Source of the DNA: Aeromicrobium sp. 9AM | Lineage (GTDB): Bacteria > Actinomycetota > Actinomycetes > Propionibacteriales > Nocardioidaceae | Direction: 5' to 3' | NCBI RefSeq assembly: GCF_902506105.1 | Contig: NZ_LR733304.1 | Span: forward strand, 1,264,334-1,328,333 | Length of the DNA: 64,000 nt | In this document: positions 8,935-18,100 of the stretch, one piece after another | Layout of the letters: each line of letters begins with the position of its first letter | Position numbering within the stretch: the stretch's first letter is position 1 | Position numbers and translations under genes: made by a program | Notes under the pieces: generated by a model | What the model was told of the DNA's origin: nothing | Seen by the model: the letters and a program-made list of their open reading frames with translations, nothing else | Databases searched by the model: none

Positions 8935-11016
8935 CTAGACCCCGGCTTGGAGCATGCTGCGCAGCTCCTTCTTGAGGTCACCGATCTCGTCGCGCAGGCG
9001 CGCGGCCACCTCGAACTGCAGTTCGGCGGCAGCAGCGCGCATCTGCTCGCTGAGCTGCTCGATGAGATCGGCGAGCTCACCCGACGGCAGGTTGGCGAGA
9101 TCGGCCGTGTGCCCCAGCGGAACCGGCGCACCCTTGCGTCGCTTGTCGCCCGTCGCCGCCAGCAGGTTGGCCGTGTCGGCGTCCTCGCGGGCGAGCATGT
9201 CGGTGATGTCGCCGATCTTCTTGCGCAGCGGGGTCGGGTCGATGCCGTTGGCGGTGTTGTAGGCGACCTGCTTCTCGCGACGGCGGTTGGTCTCCTCGAT
9301 CGCCCAGCCCATCGAGTCGGTGATCGTGTCGGCGTACATGATGACCTGGCCCGAGACGTTGCGGGCCGCGCGGCCGATCGTCTGAATCAGCGAGCGGCCG
9401 GAGCGCAGGAAGCCTTCCTTGTCGGCGTCGAGGATCGCCACGAGGCTGACCTCTGGCAGGTCAAGGCCCTCACGCAGCAGGTTGATGCCGACGAGGACGT
9501 CGTACTCCCCCATCCGCAGCTCACGCAGCAGCTCGACACGCCGCAGCGTGTCGACCTCGCTGTGCAGGTAGCGCGTGCGGATGCCCGCCTCGAGGAGGTA
9601 GTCGGTGAGGTCCTCGGACATCTTCTTGGTCAGCGTCGTGACGAGCACGCGCTCCTCGCGGTCGGTGCGCGTGCGGATCTGCGTGATCAGGTCGTCGATC
9701 TGGCCCTTGGTCGGCTTGACGATGACCTCGGGGTCGATCAGGCCGGTCGGGCGGATGATCTGCTCGACGACGTCGCCCTGGACCTTCTCCATCTCGTAGT
9801 TGCCCGGCGTGGCCGACAGGTAGACCGTCTGGCCGATGCGCTCGAGGAACTCGGCCCACTTGAGCGGCCGGTTGTCCATCGCGCTGGGCAGCCGGAAGCC
9901 GTGCTCGACCAGCGAGCGCTTGCGCGACATGTCGCCTTCGTACATCGCACCGATCTGCGGGATCGTCACGTGCGACTCGTCGACGACCAGGACGAAGTCG
10001 TCGGGGAAGTAGTCGAGCAGGCAGTGACCCGGCGTGCCTGGGCCGCGGCCGTCCATGTGACGGGAGTAGTTCTCGATGCCGGCGCACGTGCCGACCTGCT
10101 GCATCATCTCGAGGTCGTAGGTCGTGCGCATGCGGAGCCGCTGCGCCTCGAGCAGCTTGCCCTCGCCCTCGAGCTCGGCGAGTCGCTCCTCGAGCTCGAC
10201 CTCGATCGTGCGCATCGCACGGTTCATGGTCTCCTGACCGGCGGCGTAGTGCGTCGCCGCTCCGACGTAGAGCTCCTGGTCGTCGCTCAGCACCTCACCC
10301 GTCAGCGGGTGCAGCGTCATGAGCCGCTCGATCTCGTCACCGAAGAACTCCACGCGTACGGCGTGCTCCTGGTAGACCGGGAAGATCTCGACCGTGTCGC
10401 CCTTGACCCGGAACGTGCCGCGGGTCGACGCGACGTCGTTGCGGACGTATTGGGCCTGCACGAGCGTGCGCAGCAGCTGCTCGCGCGGCAGCTCCTCGCC
10501 GACCTTGAAGCCGATCATCCGCTCGAGGTATTCCTGCGCCGAGCCCAGACCGTAGATGCACGACACCGTGGCGACGACGATGACGTCGCGGCGAGTCAGC
10601 AGCGACCAGGTCGCGGAGTGGCGCAGGCGCTCGACCTCCTCGTTGACCGACGAGTCCTTCTCGATGTAGGTGTCGCTCTGCGCGATGTAGGCCTCGGGTT
10701 GGTAGTAGTCGTAGTAGGAGACGAAGTACTCGACCGCGTTGTTGGGCAGCAGCTCGCGCAGCTCGTTGGCGAACTGGGCCGCCAGCAGCTTGTTGGGCAT
10801 CATCACGAGCATCGGGCGCTGCAGCCGCTCCGCCAGCCAGGCCGTCGTGGCGGTCTTGCCGGTGCCGGTCGCACCCAGCAGGACGTTGTCCTTGATGCCG
10901 GCGTTGATGCGACGTTCGAGCTCGTCGATCGCCGCCGGCTGGTCGCCGGCGGGCTGGTAGTCGGAGACGACCTCGATGGGCGCCACCTGGCGCTGGAGCT
11001 CTGACACGGAACGCAT
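8935..11016 (-). CDS. uvrB: UvrB, excinuclease ABC subunit B
   Basis: A 693-aa full-length UvrB, the helicase-like subunit that verifies lesions and recruits UvrC. Walker A is LGATGTGKT (near residue 48), the beta-hairpin region holds [11 protein letters not shown], Walker B is VVDESH, the helicase motifs [16 protein letters not shown] and QTIGRAARN are present, and the C-terminal UVR domain ([23 protein letters not shown], split here by naming only its ends) is for UvrC contact. It starts at an ATG at 11016, 49 nt from the divergent tetR gene. No SOS-type box was seen in this short gap, unlike uvrA. Confidence 0.98.
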   Translation of the reverse strand: MRSVSELQRQVAPIEVVSDYQPAGDQPAAIDELERRINAGIKDNVLLGATGTGKTATTAWLAERLQRPMLVMMPNKLLAAQFANELRELLPNNAVEYFVSYYDYYQPEAYIAQSDTYIEKDSSVNEEVERLRHSATWSLLTRRDVIVVATVSCIYGLGSAQEYLERMIGFKVGEELPREQLLRTLVQAQYVRNDVASTRGTFRVKGDTVEIFPVYQEHAVRVEFFGDEIERLMTLHPLTGEVLSDDQELYVGAATHYAAGQETMNRAMRTIEVELEERLAELEGEGKLLEAQRLRMRTTYDLEMMQQVGTCAGIENYSRHMDGRGPGTPGHCLLDYFPDDFVLVVDESHVTIPQIGAMYEGDMSRKRSLVEHGFRLPSAMDNRPLKWAEFLERIGQTVYLSATPGNYEMEKVQGDVVEQIIRPTGLIDPEVIVKPTKGQIDDLITQIRTRTDREERVLVTTLTKKMSEDLTDYLLEAGIRTRYLHSEVDTLRRVELLRELRMGEYDVLVGINLLREGLDLPEVSLVAILDADKEGFLRSGRSLIQTIGRAARNVSGQVIMYADTITDSMGWAIEETNRRREKQVAYNTANGIDPTPLRKKIGDITDMLAREDADTANLLAATGDKRRKGAPVPLGHTADLANLPSGELADLIEQLSEQMRAAAAELQFEVAARLRDEIGDLKKELRSMLQAGV

Positions 11017-11065
11017 ACGACGAGCCTACGTCTCGCCACCGACAAAGCCCTCTAAAGTGGCTGTC

Positions 11066-11719
11066 ATGCCCGTCTCGGAACGCCGCGCTGAGCGCAAGAG
11101 GGAGATCCTCGACGCCACACGCGCGCTGTTCGACGAGCGCGGCGTACGCGATGCGCAGATCGAGGACATCGCCCGAGCCGTCGGCATCAACCGGGCGATC
11201 ATCTACCGGCACTTCTCCGGCAAGGAGGAGCTCTTCGCCGAGACCCTCGTCGGCTACCTCGACGAGCTCGACAAGACGCTGACCGCGGCTGACGACCATT
11301 CGAACGAGCCGGTCGACCGGCTCGAGGGCCTGGTCGTGGTGTTCCTCGACTTCGGCTCGGCCTATCCCGCGTTCGTCGACTGTGCGCAGGCCCTGTTGCG
11401 ACGGCGCGGCGACGAGCTGATGGAGGAGGTCAGCGAGCGCGTCATGTTCGACCTCGGCCGTGCGATGGCCTCATGCCTGCACCACGTCGTCGACGTGCTC
11501 GAGGCGGGCGTCAAGACCGGCGAGTTCCACGTACGCGATCCCTATCTGCTGGCCAACGTCTTCTACACGCTGGCGCTCGGCGTCATGAACCTCACGACGC
11601 TGCAGCTGTCGGTACGCGAGCAGAATCCCGGACTGCCGGCGGTCGACGCGGTGCCGTTCGACGAGGTCAAGGCCTACCTCCAGCAGGCCGCCGTCGCGAT
11701 GGCGCGCGGCTCCTCCTGA
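11066..11719 (+). CDS. TetR-family transcriptional regulator
   Basis: A 217-aa repressor-type protein. The N-terminal helix-turn-helix spans about residues 10-55 (ILDATRALFDERG ... IARAVGINRAIIYRHFSGKEELF), and the rest is an alpha-helical ligand-binding domain of normal TetR length. The ATG at 11066 was chosen because it begins the conserved region; the frame extends further upstream but without family similarity. It is divergent from uvrB and converges at 9 nt with a PLP decarboxylase gene. Its target is unknown. Confidence 0.9.
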   Translation: MPVSERRAERKREILDATRALFDERGVRDAQIEDIARAVGINRAIIYRHFSGKEELFAETLVGYLDELDKTLTAADDHSNEPVDRLEGLVVVFLDFGSAYPAFVDCAQALLRRRGDELMEEVSERVMFDLGRAMASCLHHVVDVLEAGVKTGEFHVRDPYLLANVFYTLALGVMNLTTLQLSVREQNPGLPAVDAVPFDEVKAYLQQAAVAMARGSS

Positions 11720-11728
11720 CGCCGAACC

Positions 11729-13114
11729 TCAACTCGCCGCGGCAGCGCGCACGGCGTCGACCGACAGGCGTACGTCGCGGGCGTCGGTGGACCAGTTGCT
11801 GACCGAGATCCGCAGCACGTCACGGCCGCGCCAACGCGAGCCCGACATCCACGTCGTGCCGTCGGCGATCAGTCGCGCGGTGACCTCCCGCGTACGTTCG
11901 TCGCTGCCGAACGACACGCACACCTGGGTGTAGACGACGTCGTTGAGCACCTCGACCCCGTCGATCGCCGCCAGGCCGCTGGCGATCTCGCCGGCGTTGG
12001 CCACCAGCCCGTCGACGAGGCCGGTCACGCCTTGCCGGCCCAGGGAGCGGAGCACCGCCCACACCGGCACGCCGCGCGCGCGACGCGACAGCTCCGGGAC
12101 CTTCTCGTACGGATCACCGGGCCCGGTCTCGTCGGGCACGAGGTAGCTCGCGTGGACGCCCATCGCCGCCCGCATCGCGACTGAGTCGGCGACGATCGCG
12201 AGACCGCAGTCGTACGGCACGTTGAGCGTCTTGTGCGCGTCGGTGGTCCAGGAGTCGGCGCCGGACAATCCCTCGACGAGGTCGCTCAACGCCGGTGACG
12301 CGGCCGCCCAGAGGCCGAACGCCCCGTCGACGTGCACCCAGGCCCCGCGTTCGTGAGCCAGCGCGACCGCCTCGGCGAACGGGTCGAACGCACCGGAATG
12401 GACGTTGCCGGCCTGCAGGCAGAGCACGATCGGCTCGCCCTGCGGTATCGCCGCGAGCGCCTCGGCCAAGGCATCCACGCGGATGCGGCCCTGCTCGTCG
12501 GAGCCCACCGGCTCCGGCTGCCCGAGCCCGAGATAGCGCAGCGCGAGATCGATCGTGTCGTGCCGCTCGGCACCGACCAGCACGTGGACCTTGGGTGCGC
12601 CGGTGAGCCCGTCGCGCTCGACGTCCCATCCTGCAGTCGCGAGCACCGCGTGGCGGGCGGCCGCGAGGCAGGTGAAGTTGGACATCGTCGCGCCGGTCAC
12701 GAAGCCGACGTCGGCCGTCGACGGCAGGTGCAACAGCTCCAGCAGCCAGCGCGCGGCCGACTCCTCGAGGGCCGCGGTCGCCGGCGTCGAGTAGCGCATG
12801 CCGGCGTTCTGGTCCCAGCCGCTGACCATCCAGTCGGCCGCGAGCCCGGCCGGCAGCGTGCCGCCCATGACCCAGCCGAAGAACCGTCCCGAGCCGATCG
12901 CCATGAGCCCGGGATCGGCCTTGGCCGCGAGCTCGTCGACGACCTCGGCGGGATCCTTGCCATCGTCAGGCAGCGGTCCCCCGACGTCTTCGAGCAGGTC
13001 GGTGGCCGTGACTCGTGGCCCGACCGGGCGCTCGTCGATCGACGACAACCATCGGCGTACGTGCTCGTACGCCCTGGCCAGTGACTCGTCGTACGTCTTG
13101 CTCTGTGCCGTCAT
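11729..13114 (-). CDS. PLP-dependent group II (aromatic amino acid type) decarboxylase family protein
   Basis: A 461-aa fold-type I PLP enzyme of the pyridoxal-dependent decarboxylase family (tyrosine/tryptophan/DOPA/glutamate type). The Schiff-base lysine is in TTDAHKTLN; HVDGAFGLW holds the Asp that contacts the pyridine nitrogen; FVTGATMSNFTCL is the phosphate-binding and cofactor loop. It could decarboxylate an aromatic amino acid, or act as an aldolase/lyase as some family members do. The ATG at 13114 has a good GAGGGAG ribosome binding site. It stands alone on the minus strand. Confidence 0.88.
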   Translation of the reverse strand: MTAQSKTYDESLARAYEHVRRWLSSIDERPVGPRVTATDLLEDVGGPLPDDGKDPAEVVDELAAKADPGLMAIGSGRFFGWVMGGTLPAGLAADWMVSGWDQNAGMRYSTPATAALEESAARWLLELLHLPSTADVGFVTGATMSNFTCLAAARHAVLATAGWDVERDGLTGAPKVHVLVGAERHDTIDLALRYLGLGQPEPVGSDEQGRIRVDALAEALAAIPQGEPIVLCLQAGNVHSGAFDPFAEAVALAHERGAWVHVDGAFGLWAAASPALSDLVEGLSGADSWTTDAHKTLNVPYDCGLAIVADSVAMRAAMGVHASYLVPDETGPGDPYEKVPELSRRARGVPVWAVLRSLGRQGVTGLVDGLVANAGEIASGLAAIDGVEVLNDVVYTQVCVSFGSDERTREVTARLIADGTTWMSGSRWRGRDVLRISVSNWSTDARDVRLSVDAVRAAAAS

Positions 13115-13186
13115 GTGCCGGCTCCCTCGTGGTTGGCCCTATCGTGCCCACGAGAGTTGCGCGGGTCAAGGAACCACTCAGGGCTG

Positions 13187-14152
13187 TCACCCGAAGGCGT
13201 CGACTCCGGTCAGCTCGGCCGAGAACGCCCACAGCCGCTCCGCCTCGGAGGGATCGATCGCCCAGTCCTTCACACCGGTGTAGACCTGATCGTCGGTCCA
13301 CGGCGCGGCGACGTCGACGTCCTCCAGGTAGACGCCTCCGATGCCGTCGAGCTGCGGCGAGGTCGCCGCCCACACCTGGGTCGCGGCACCGGCCGCGGGT
13401 GACTTGAACCGCGGATCGATCAGGTTGCCCCGCTCGTCCAGATAGCCCGCCTCGATCTGCTCGGCCATCGACATGTGACGCACGAGCGCGGTGAGTATCG
13501 CGCCGGGATGCACCGCGTACGCCCGTACGCCCGCGTCCCGGCCCAGCGCGTCGAGCTGGACGGCGAACAGCGAGTTGGCCGTCTTGGACTGCCCGTACGC
13601 CAGCCACTTGTCGTATCCCTGCTCGAAGTGCGGATCGTCCCATCGAATGGGCGAGAAGTGATGGCCTCGTGAGCTCACCGAGACGACTCGCGCGCCACCC
13701 GGCTCGATCGCCGGCCACAGCCGGTTGACGAGCGCGAAGTGGCCGAGGTGGTTCGTGCCGAGCTGCGACTCCCAGCCGGGGCCGACGCGGGTCTCGGGCG
13801 CGGCCATGACGCCGGCGCTGTCGATCACGATGTCGAGCGTGCGGTTGGTCGCGAGGAACCGGTCGGCGAACGCGCGTACGCTCTCGAGCTCGCCCAGGTC
13901 GAGCTCATCGACCGTCACGCGATCAACACCGTCGAGCTGCTCCCGGGCTGTCTCGATCCGGCGAGCCGGCACGATGACCTCGGCGCCGGCAGCGACGAGC
14001 GCACGGGTCGTCTCGATCCCTATCCCGGAATAGCCACCGGTCACCAGTGCGACCTGGCCGGTGAGATCCATGCCCTTGAGCACGTCGTCGGTCGTCGTCG
14101 TGGCGTCGAATCCCGAGGGAAGCGGCTGTTGTGGACTCGTTGATGTCGTCAT
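13187..14152 (-). CDS. Short-chain dehydrogenase/reductase
   Basis: A 321-aa NAD(P)-dependent SDR. The Rossmann motif TGGYSGIG is near residue 38, the NSAG-like motif appears as DSAGVM, the catalytic Ser lies in VSVSSRGHH and the YxxxK pair is YGQSK. The length and the RWDDPHFEQGYDKW segment resemble the retinol dehydrogenase / WWOX-like branch, which acts on lipophilic alcohols or ketones. The start is the ATG at 14152; the reading frame stays open upstream but that part is antisense-like shadow of the thiolase gene. A 14-bp perfect palindrome lies just upstream. Substrate unknown. Confidence 0.9.
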   Translation of the reverse strand: MTTSTSPQQPLPSGFDATTTTDDVLKGMDLTGQVALVTGGYSGIGIETTRALVAAGAEVIVPARRIETAREQLDGVDRVTVDELDLGELESVRAFADRFLATNRTLDIVIDSAGVMAAPETRVGPGWESQLGTNHLGHFALVNRLWPAIEPGGARVVSVSSRGHHFSPIRWDDPHFEQGYDKWLAYGQSKTANSLFAVQLDALGRDAGVRAYAVHPGAILTALVRHMSMAEQIEAGYLDERGNLIDPRFKSPAAGAATQVWAATSPQLDGIGGVYLEDVDVAAPWTDDQVYTGVKDWAIDPSEAERLWAFSAELTGVDAFG

Positions 14153-14170
14153 GTCGCCGACGCTAGGTGC

Positions 14171-14184
14171 TGGAGCGCGCTCCA
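14171..14184. promoter_or_regulatory. Perfect 14-bp palindrome upstream of SDR gene (candidate operator)
   Basis: TGGAGCGCGCTCCA is a perfect palindrome 19 nt upstream of the SDR start. Its position and symmetry suit a dimeric repressor such as a TetR-family protein. Which protein binds is unknown. Confidence 0.5.
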
Positions 14185-14202
14185 CCGCAAGCCCGGAGAA
14201 AG

Positions 14203-14236
14203 AGGACGCCACCCACCCGAGGGTGAGTGGCGTCCT
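14203..14236 (-). terminator. Stem-loop terminator of fadA2
   Basis: A 10-bp perfect stem (AGGACGCCAC / GTGGCGTCCT) with an inner short stem lies 15 nt after the fadA2 stop at 14251. On the minus strand it is followed by CTTTCTCC, a weak T-rich tract. This is a typical GC-rich actinobacterial terminator, and it separates fadA2 from the SDR gene. Confidence 0.75.
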
Positions 14237-14250
14237 GTGGACGTACGGCC

Positions 14251-15672
14251 TCAGGCCTCGAGGATCGCGACGACTCCCTGGCCACCGGCGGCGCAGATCG
14301 AGATCAGGCCGCGGCCCGAGCCCTTCTCGTGCAGCAGCTTGGCGAGGTTGGCGACGATGCGTCCGCCCGTCGCGGCGAACGGGTGCGCCGTGGCGAGCGA
14401 CGAGCCCTTGACGTTGAGCTTGCTGCGGTCGATCGAGCCCAGCGGCGCGTCGAGGCCCAGCTTCTCCTTGCAGAAGTTGGGGTCCTCCCACGCGGCAAGC
14501 GTCGTCAGCACCTGGCTGGCGAACGCCTCGTGGATCTCGTAGAAGTCGAAGTCCTGCAGCGTGAGGCCCTGGCGGGCGAGCATGCGCGGCACGGCGTACG
14601 CGGGAGCCATCAGCAGTCCCTCGGCGCCCGACACGTAGTCGACGGCTGCGGTCTCGTAGTCGACGAAGTAGGCCAGCGGGGTCCAGCCGTGCTTCTCGGC
14701 CTCGTCCTCGGACGCCAGCAGCACGGCCGAGGCGCCGTCGGACAGCGGCGTGGAGTTGGCCGCCGTCATCGTCGCGCCTTCGCCCTTGCCGAAGACCGGC
14801 TTGAGCTTGGCGAGCTTGTCCAGCGACGAGTCGGGACGCAGGTTGTTGTCCTTGGTGACGCCGAGGAACGGCGTGATCAGGTCGTCCTGCCAACCCTCGT
14901 CGTATGACGTGGCCAGGTTGTGGTGCGAGGCGACGGCGAGCTCGTCCTGGGCCTCGCGGGTGATGCCCCACTCCTTGGTCGTGATGGCCTGGCTGTCACC
15001 CATCGACAGCCCGGTGCGGGGCTCGGAGTTGCGGGGCTGGTCGGGCGCGAGGTAGGCCGGGCGGATCTTGGCCAGCGCGGCGAGGCGGCCCTTGTTGTCC
15101 TTTGCACGGTTGGCCTCGAGCAGGATCTTGCGGAGCTTCTCGCCGACCGCGAGGGGCGCGTCCGACGTGGTGTCGGCGCCGCCGGCGATGCCCGACTCGA
15201 TCTTGCCGAGCGCGATCTTGTTGGCGACCAGCACGGCGGCCTGGATGCCGGTGTCGCAGGCCTGCTGCACGTCGTACGCGGGAGTGTCGGGCGACAGCTT
15301 GGAGCCGAGGACGGTCTCACGCGCGAGGTTGAAGTCGCGGCTGTGCTTGAGGACGGCGCCGGCGGCGAACTCGCCGACCCGCTCACCCTCGAGGCCGAAT
15401 CGGTCGACCAGGCCGTTGAGCGCCGCGGTGAGCATGTCCTGGTTGGATGCGTTGGTGTAGACGGTGTTGGAGCGCGCGAACGGGATGCGGTTGCCGCCGA
15501 TGACGGCGACCCGGCGCACGGTCTGGGCGCCGGTCGCGGCAGCGGCGACGCTCGACACGGTCTCGGCCGCCTTGGTTGCAGGCGACTTTGCTGCGGGGGC
15601 CTTCTTGGCCGGTGCCTTCTTGGCTGGCGCCTTCTTCGCGGGGGCCTTCTTGGCTGGGGTCGTGTCCGCCAT
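14251..15672 (-). CDS. fadA2: Thiolase (acetyl-CoA acyltransferase, FadA2-like) with PAKKA-repeat N-terminus
   Basis: A 473-aa thiolase that would cleave 3-ketoacyl-CoA in beta-oxidation (or run in reverse). The catalytic Cys is Cys139 (QQACDTG), the His motif is YEIHEAF, the second active His lies in TAHPFAATGG, and the C-terminal Cys is in ISICAAGGQG. Unusually, residues 6-25 are four tandem PAKKA units, followed by an Ala/Thr-rich linker to about residue 50 before the thiolase fold begins. The ATG at 15672 has a GGAG ribosome binding site. It is divergent from fabG4-htdX, as in the mycobacterial fadA2/fabG4/htdX block. Confidence 0.93.
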   Translation of the reverse strand: MADTTPAKKAPAKKAPAKKAPAKKAPAAKSPATKAAETVSSVAAAATGAQTVRRVAVIGGNRIPFARSNTVYTNASNQDMLTAALNGLVDRFGLEGERVGEFAAGAVLKHSRDFNLARETVLGSKLSPDTPAYDVQQACDTGIQAAVLVANKIALGKIESGIAGGADTTSDAPLAVGEKLRKILLEANRAKDNKGRLAALAKIRPAYLAPDQPRNSEPRTGLSMGDSQAITTKEWGITREAQDELAVASHHNLATSYDEGWQDDLITPFLGVTKDNNLRPDSSLDKLAKLKPVFGKGEGATMTAANSTPLSDGASAVLLASEDEAEKHGWTPLAYFVDYETAAVDYVSGAEGLLMAPAYAVPRMLARQGLTLQDFDFYEIHEAFASQVLTTLAAWEDPNFCKEKLGLDAPLGSIDRSKLNVKGSSLATAHPFAATGGRIVANLAKLLHEKGSGRGLISICAAGGQGVVAILEA

Positions 15673-15783
15673 GGCGGTCTCCTCGATCTTCGTGAACGAT
15701 GGTGGTTCTGAACGTGATGAGCGCCGCATCCACCGCGGTGGACTGGCACTGATTCATGAGGTTACAGTTTCAGGAGCATTCCA

Positions 15784-15798
15784 GATACCAATGGTATC
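15784..15798. promoter_or_regulatory. Inverted repeat between fadA2 and fabG4 (candidate operator)
   Basis: GATACC-AAT-GGTATC, with perfect 6-bp arms, lies 24 nt upstream of the fabG4 start and 111 nt upstream of fadA2. It is placed to control fabG4-htdX and possibly both directions. The binding protein is unknown. Confidence 0.5.
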
Positions 15799-15822
15799 CG
15801 AGAGATAGGACACACCCAAGTC

Positions 15823-17172
15823 ATGGCAGATCGCTATCAGTCCCTCGCTCACAACCCGATCGGCAAGTTCATCGTCAAGAACCTTGGCCTGCCCAATCCC
15901 CCGGTGCTCGAGCGTTGGAACGAGGGCGATCCGCTGGTCAAGGGCACGGTCCTCATCGGCGCCGCCGCGGGTGGCACGCTCGGCAAGAAGCTCACCGCGA
16001 CGCTGAAGTCGAGCGGCATCACGTCAGTGGGCGTGCGCGCCGACGGCAAGACGTACAAGGGCCTCGTCTTCGACGCCACCGGCATCAGCGACACCGCCGG
16101 CCTGGCCGACATGCAGCAATTCTTCACCCCCGCGCTGCGCAGCCTCGCTCGCTCGGGCCGCCTCGTCGTCATCGGCACCCTTCCGGAGCAGGCCGGGTCC
16201 GAGACCGCCGCGATCGCCCAGCGCGCCCTCGAGGGCTTCGTACGCTCCGCGGGCAAGGAGGTCGGCGGCAACGGCAGCACGGCCAACCTCGTCTACGTCG
16301 GTGCCGGCGCGGAGGACGCGCTCGGCTCGACGCTGGAGTTCCTGCTCTCCCCCAAGTCCGCGTTCGTCGACGGCCAGGTCATCCGGCTCGGCCTCACCGA
16401 GCTCGTCGACGCCGACAAGGTGGCCGACCCGGCCAAGCCGCTCGCCGGCAAGGTCGCCCTGATCACCGGAGCCTCCCGCGGTCTCGGCGAGGCCATGGCG
16501 CGCACGCTCCACCGCGACGGCGCCGCGATCGTCGGTCTCGACGTGCCGCAGCTGTCCGGTGAGCTGGAGGCCGTCATGGCCGAGCTCGGCGGCACCGCGA
16601 TCGCCGAGGACATCACCTCGCCCGAGGCTCCCAAGGTCATCGCCGCCGCGCTCAAGAAGGCCCACGGCGGCGTCGACATCGTCGTGCACAACGCCGGCAT
16701 CACCCGCGACAAGCGGCTCAAGAACATGAAGACCGAGAACTGGAACCTCGTGATCGACATCAGCGTGGGCGCCCCGCAGCGCATCACCGCGGAGCTGCTC
16801 AAGCAGAAGCTCATCCGTCCCGGCGGCCGCGTCATCGGCATCTCGTCGATCGCCGGCATCGCGGGCAACAACGGCCAGACGAGCTACGGCACGGCCAAGG
16901 CCGGCGTCATCGGCTTCGTCAACGACCTGTCCAAGCGGGTCGCCAAGGACGGCATCACGGTCAACGCGATCGCGCCGGGATTCATCGAGACCGACATGGT
17001 CAAGACCATGCCGCTCGGCATCCGCGAGGCCGGTCGCCGGCTCAGCTCGCTGTCGCAGGGCGGCCAGCCGATCGACGTCGCCGAGGCCATCGCCTGGTAC
17101 GCCAACCCAGGATCGTCCGCGATCTCCGGCAACGTCGTGCGGGTCTGCGGCCAGGCCCTGATCGGAGCCTGA
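15823..17172 (+). CDS. fabG4: High-molecular-weight 3-oxoacyl-ACP/CoA reductase FabG4
   Basis: A 449-aa two-domain SDR like mycobacterial FabG4 (HMW FabG). Residues 1-200 form a flavodoxin-like N-terminal domain lacking an intact cofactor motif. Residues 208-449 are a canonical FabG with TGASRGLG at 215-222, NAGI at 290-293, Ser342 and the catalytic pair Tyr355/Lys359. It reduces 3-oxoacyl thioesters with NADH. The next gene (htdX dehydratase) starts 1 nt after its stop, so reduction and dehydration steps are encoded as one unit, with a thiolase divergently beside them: a possible reverse-beta-oxidation or fatty-acid chain-editing set. Confidence 0.94.
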   Translation: MADRYQSLAHNPIGKFIVKNLGLPNPPVLERWNEGDPLVKGTVLIGAAAGGTLGKKLTATLKSSGITSVGVRADGKTYKGLVFDATGISDTAGLADMQQFFTPALRSLARSGRLVVIGTLPEQAGSETAAIAQRALEGFVRSAGKEVGGNGSTANLVYVGAGAEDALGSTLEFLLSPKSAFVDGQVIRLGLTELVDADKVADPAKPLAGKVALITGASRGLGEAMARTLHRDGAAIVGLDVPQLSGELEAVMAELGGTAIAEDITSPEAPKVIAAALKKAHGGVDIVVHNAGITRDKRLKNMKTENWNLVIDISVGAPQRITAELLKQKLIRPGGRVIGISSIAGIAGNNGQTSYGTAKAGVIGFVNDLSKRVAKDGITVNAIAPGFIETDMVKTMPLGIREAGRRLSSLSQGGQPIDVAEAIAWYANPGSSAISGNVVRVCGQALIGA

Positions 17173-17173
17173 C

Positions 17174-18055
17174 ATGGCGACCCGTACGTTCGACAAGGCG
17201 CCGTCGACCGCGCCGATGATGCTCAAGGCGGTCCTGCCGGCCCTTCCCGTGATCGGCGGGCTGCCCGGCATCAAGCACGCCAAGGGCTCCGTTCCCGACA
17301 TCGTGCTCGAGCGCAAGGGCGTCGTGACCGACGTCAAGCACCTCGAGGCGTACAACGAGGTGTGCGGGTTCCCGCTCGGCGACCAGCTTCCGGCGACCTA
17401 CCCGCACATGGCAGCGTTCGGGCTGCACATGGCGTTGATGACCGACACGGCGTTCCCGTTCGCGCCGATGGGCCTGGTGCACCTGCGCAACACGATCCGC
17501 CAGCACCGCCCGCTCGGCGTCGCCGAGGCGTTCGACGTGTCCGTCCGTGCGGCCGACCTGCGCCCACATCCCAAGGGATCGCTGGTCGACCTGGTCACCG
17601 AGGTGTCGGTGGCGGGCGAGCTGGTCTGGGACGAGGTGACGACCCTGTTCTCGCGCCACAAGGGAGGCAGCGCAGAGACGTCGAAGCCGTCGCTCGGCGG
17701 CGTCGAGGCCCCCAGCGGCGTCGTGCACTGGAAGCTTGCCGGCGACCTGGGCCGCCGCTACGGCTCGGTGTCAGGTGACCGCAACCCGATCCATCTCTAT
17801 CCGCTGACCGCCAAGGCGTTCGGCTTCCCCACCAACATCGCGCACGGCATGTGGACCCTGGCCCGCAGCCTCTCGGCGCTGCAGAACAGGCTGCCCGACG
17901 CGTTCGCGGTCGACGTCGAGTTCCGCAAGCCGATCCTGCTGCCCGGCACGGTCGTCTTCGGGTCGGAGCTCGAGGGCGCCGACATCGTGTTCGGCGTCAA
18001 GGGCGCCAAGAAGCCCGTCACGCACCTCGTGGGACGGGTCACGACAAAACCGTAA
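17174..18055 (+). CDS. htdX: MaoC-type (R)-3-hydroxyacyl thioester dehydratase HtdX
   Basis: A 293-aa double hot-dog dehydratase. The catalytic MaoC signature SGDRNPIH puts Asp202 and His207 in place, followed by FPTNIAHGMW. The N-terminal half is a degenerate hot dog with LHMALMTDTAFPF. It pairs with FabG4 as in Mycobacterium tuberculosis (Rv0241c next to Rv0242c), where it dehydrates 3-hydroxyacyl thioesters to enoyl thioesters. It starts 1 nt after the fabG4 stop. A perfect palindrome overlaps its stop codon and belongs to the next gene's control region. Confidence 0.92.
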   Translation: MATRTFDKAPSTAPMMLKAVLPALPVIGGLPGIKHAKGSVPDIVLERKGVVTDVKHLEAYNEVCGFPLGDQLPATYPHMAAFGLHMALMTDTAFPFAPMGLVHLRNTIRQHRPLGVAEAFDVSVRAADLRPHPKGSLVDLVTEVSVAGELVWDEVTTLFSRHKGGSAETSKPSLGGVEAPSGVVHWKLAGDLGRRYGSVSGDRNPIHLYPLTAKAFGFPTNIAHGMWTLARSLSALQNRLPDAFAVDVEFRKPILLPGTVVFGSELEGADIVFGVKGAKKPVTHLVGRVTTKP

Positions 18056-18067
18056 CTCTGAGTTACG
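18051..18067. promoter_or_regulatory. Perfect 17-bp inverted repeat before the CocE-type hydrolase
   Basis: CGTAACTC-T-GAGTTACG, with perfect 8-bp arms around one base, overlaps the htdX stop and ends 33 nt before the hydrolase GTG. It overlaps a possible -10 (TACGCT). The arm length, tight centre and lack of a T-tract favour a repressor operator over a terminator. Confidence 0.6.
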
Positions 18068-18100
18068 CTGTCGAGCACTCACTGACCCTGGAGGGCATTC

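Noticed and set aside
8929..8942. GGGG-CCTAGA-CCCC hairpin near the uvrB stop
   Set aside because: The stem is very short and overlaps the uvrB 3' end; it lacks a T-tract and would make a weak terminator at best.
8947..11004. A 685-codon plus-strand frame opposite uvrB
   Set aside because: Antisense shadow of uvrB; composition typical of mirrored codon positions and no domain.
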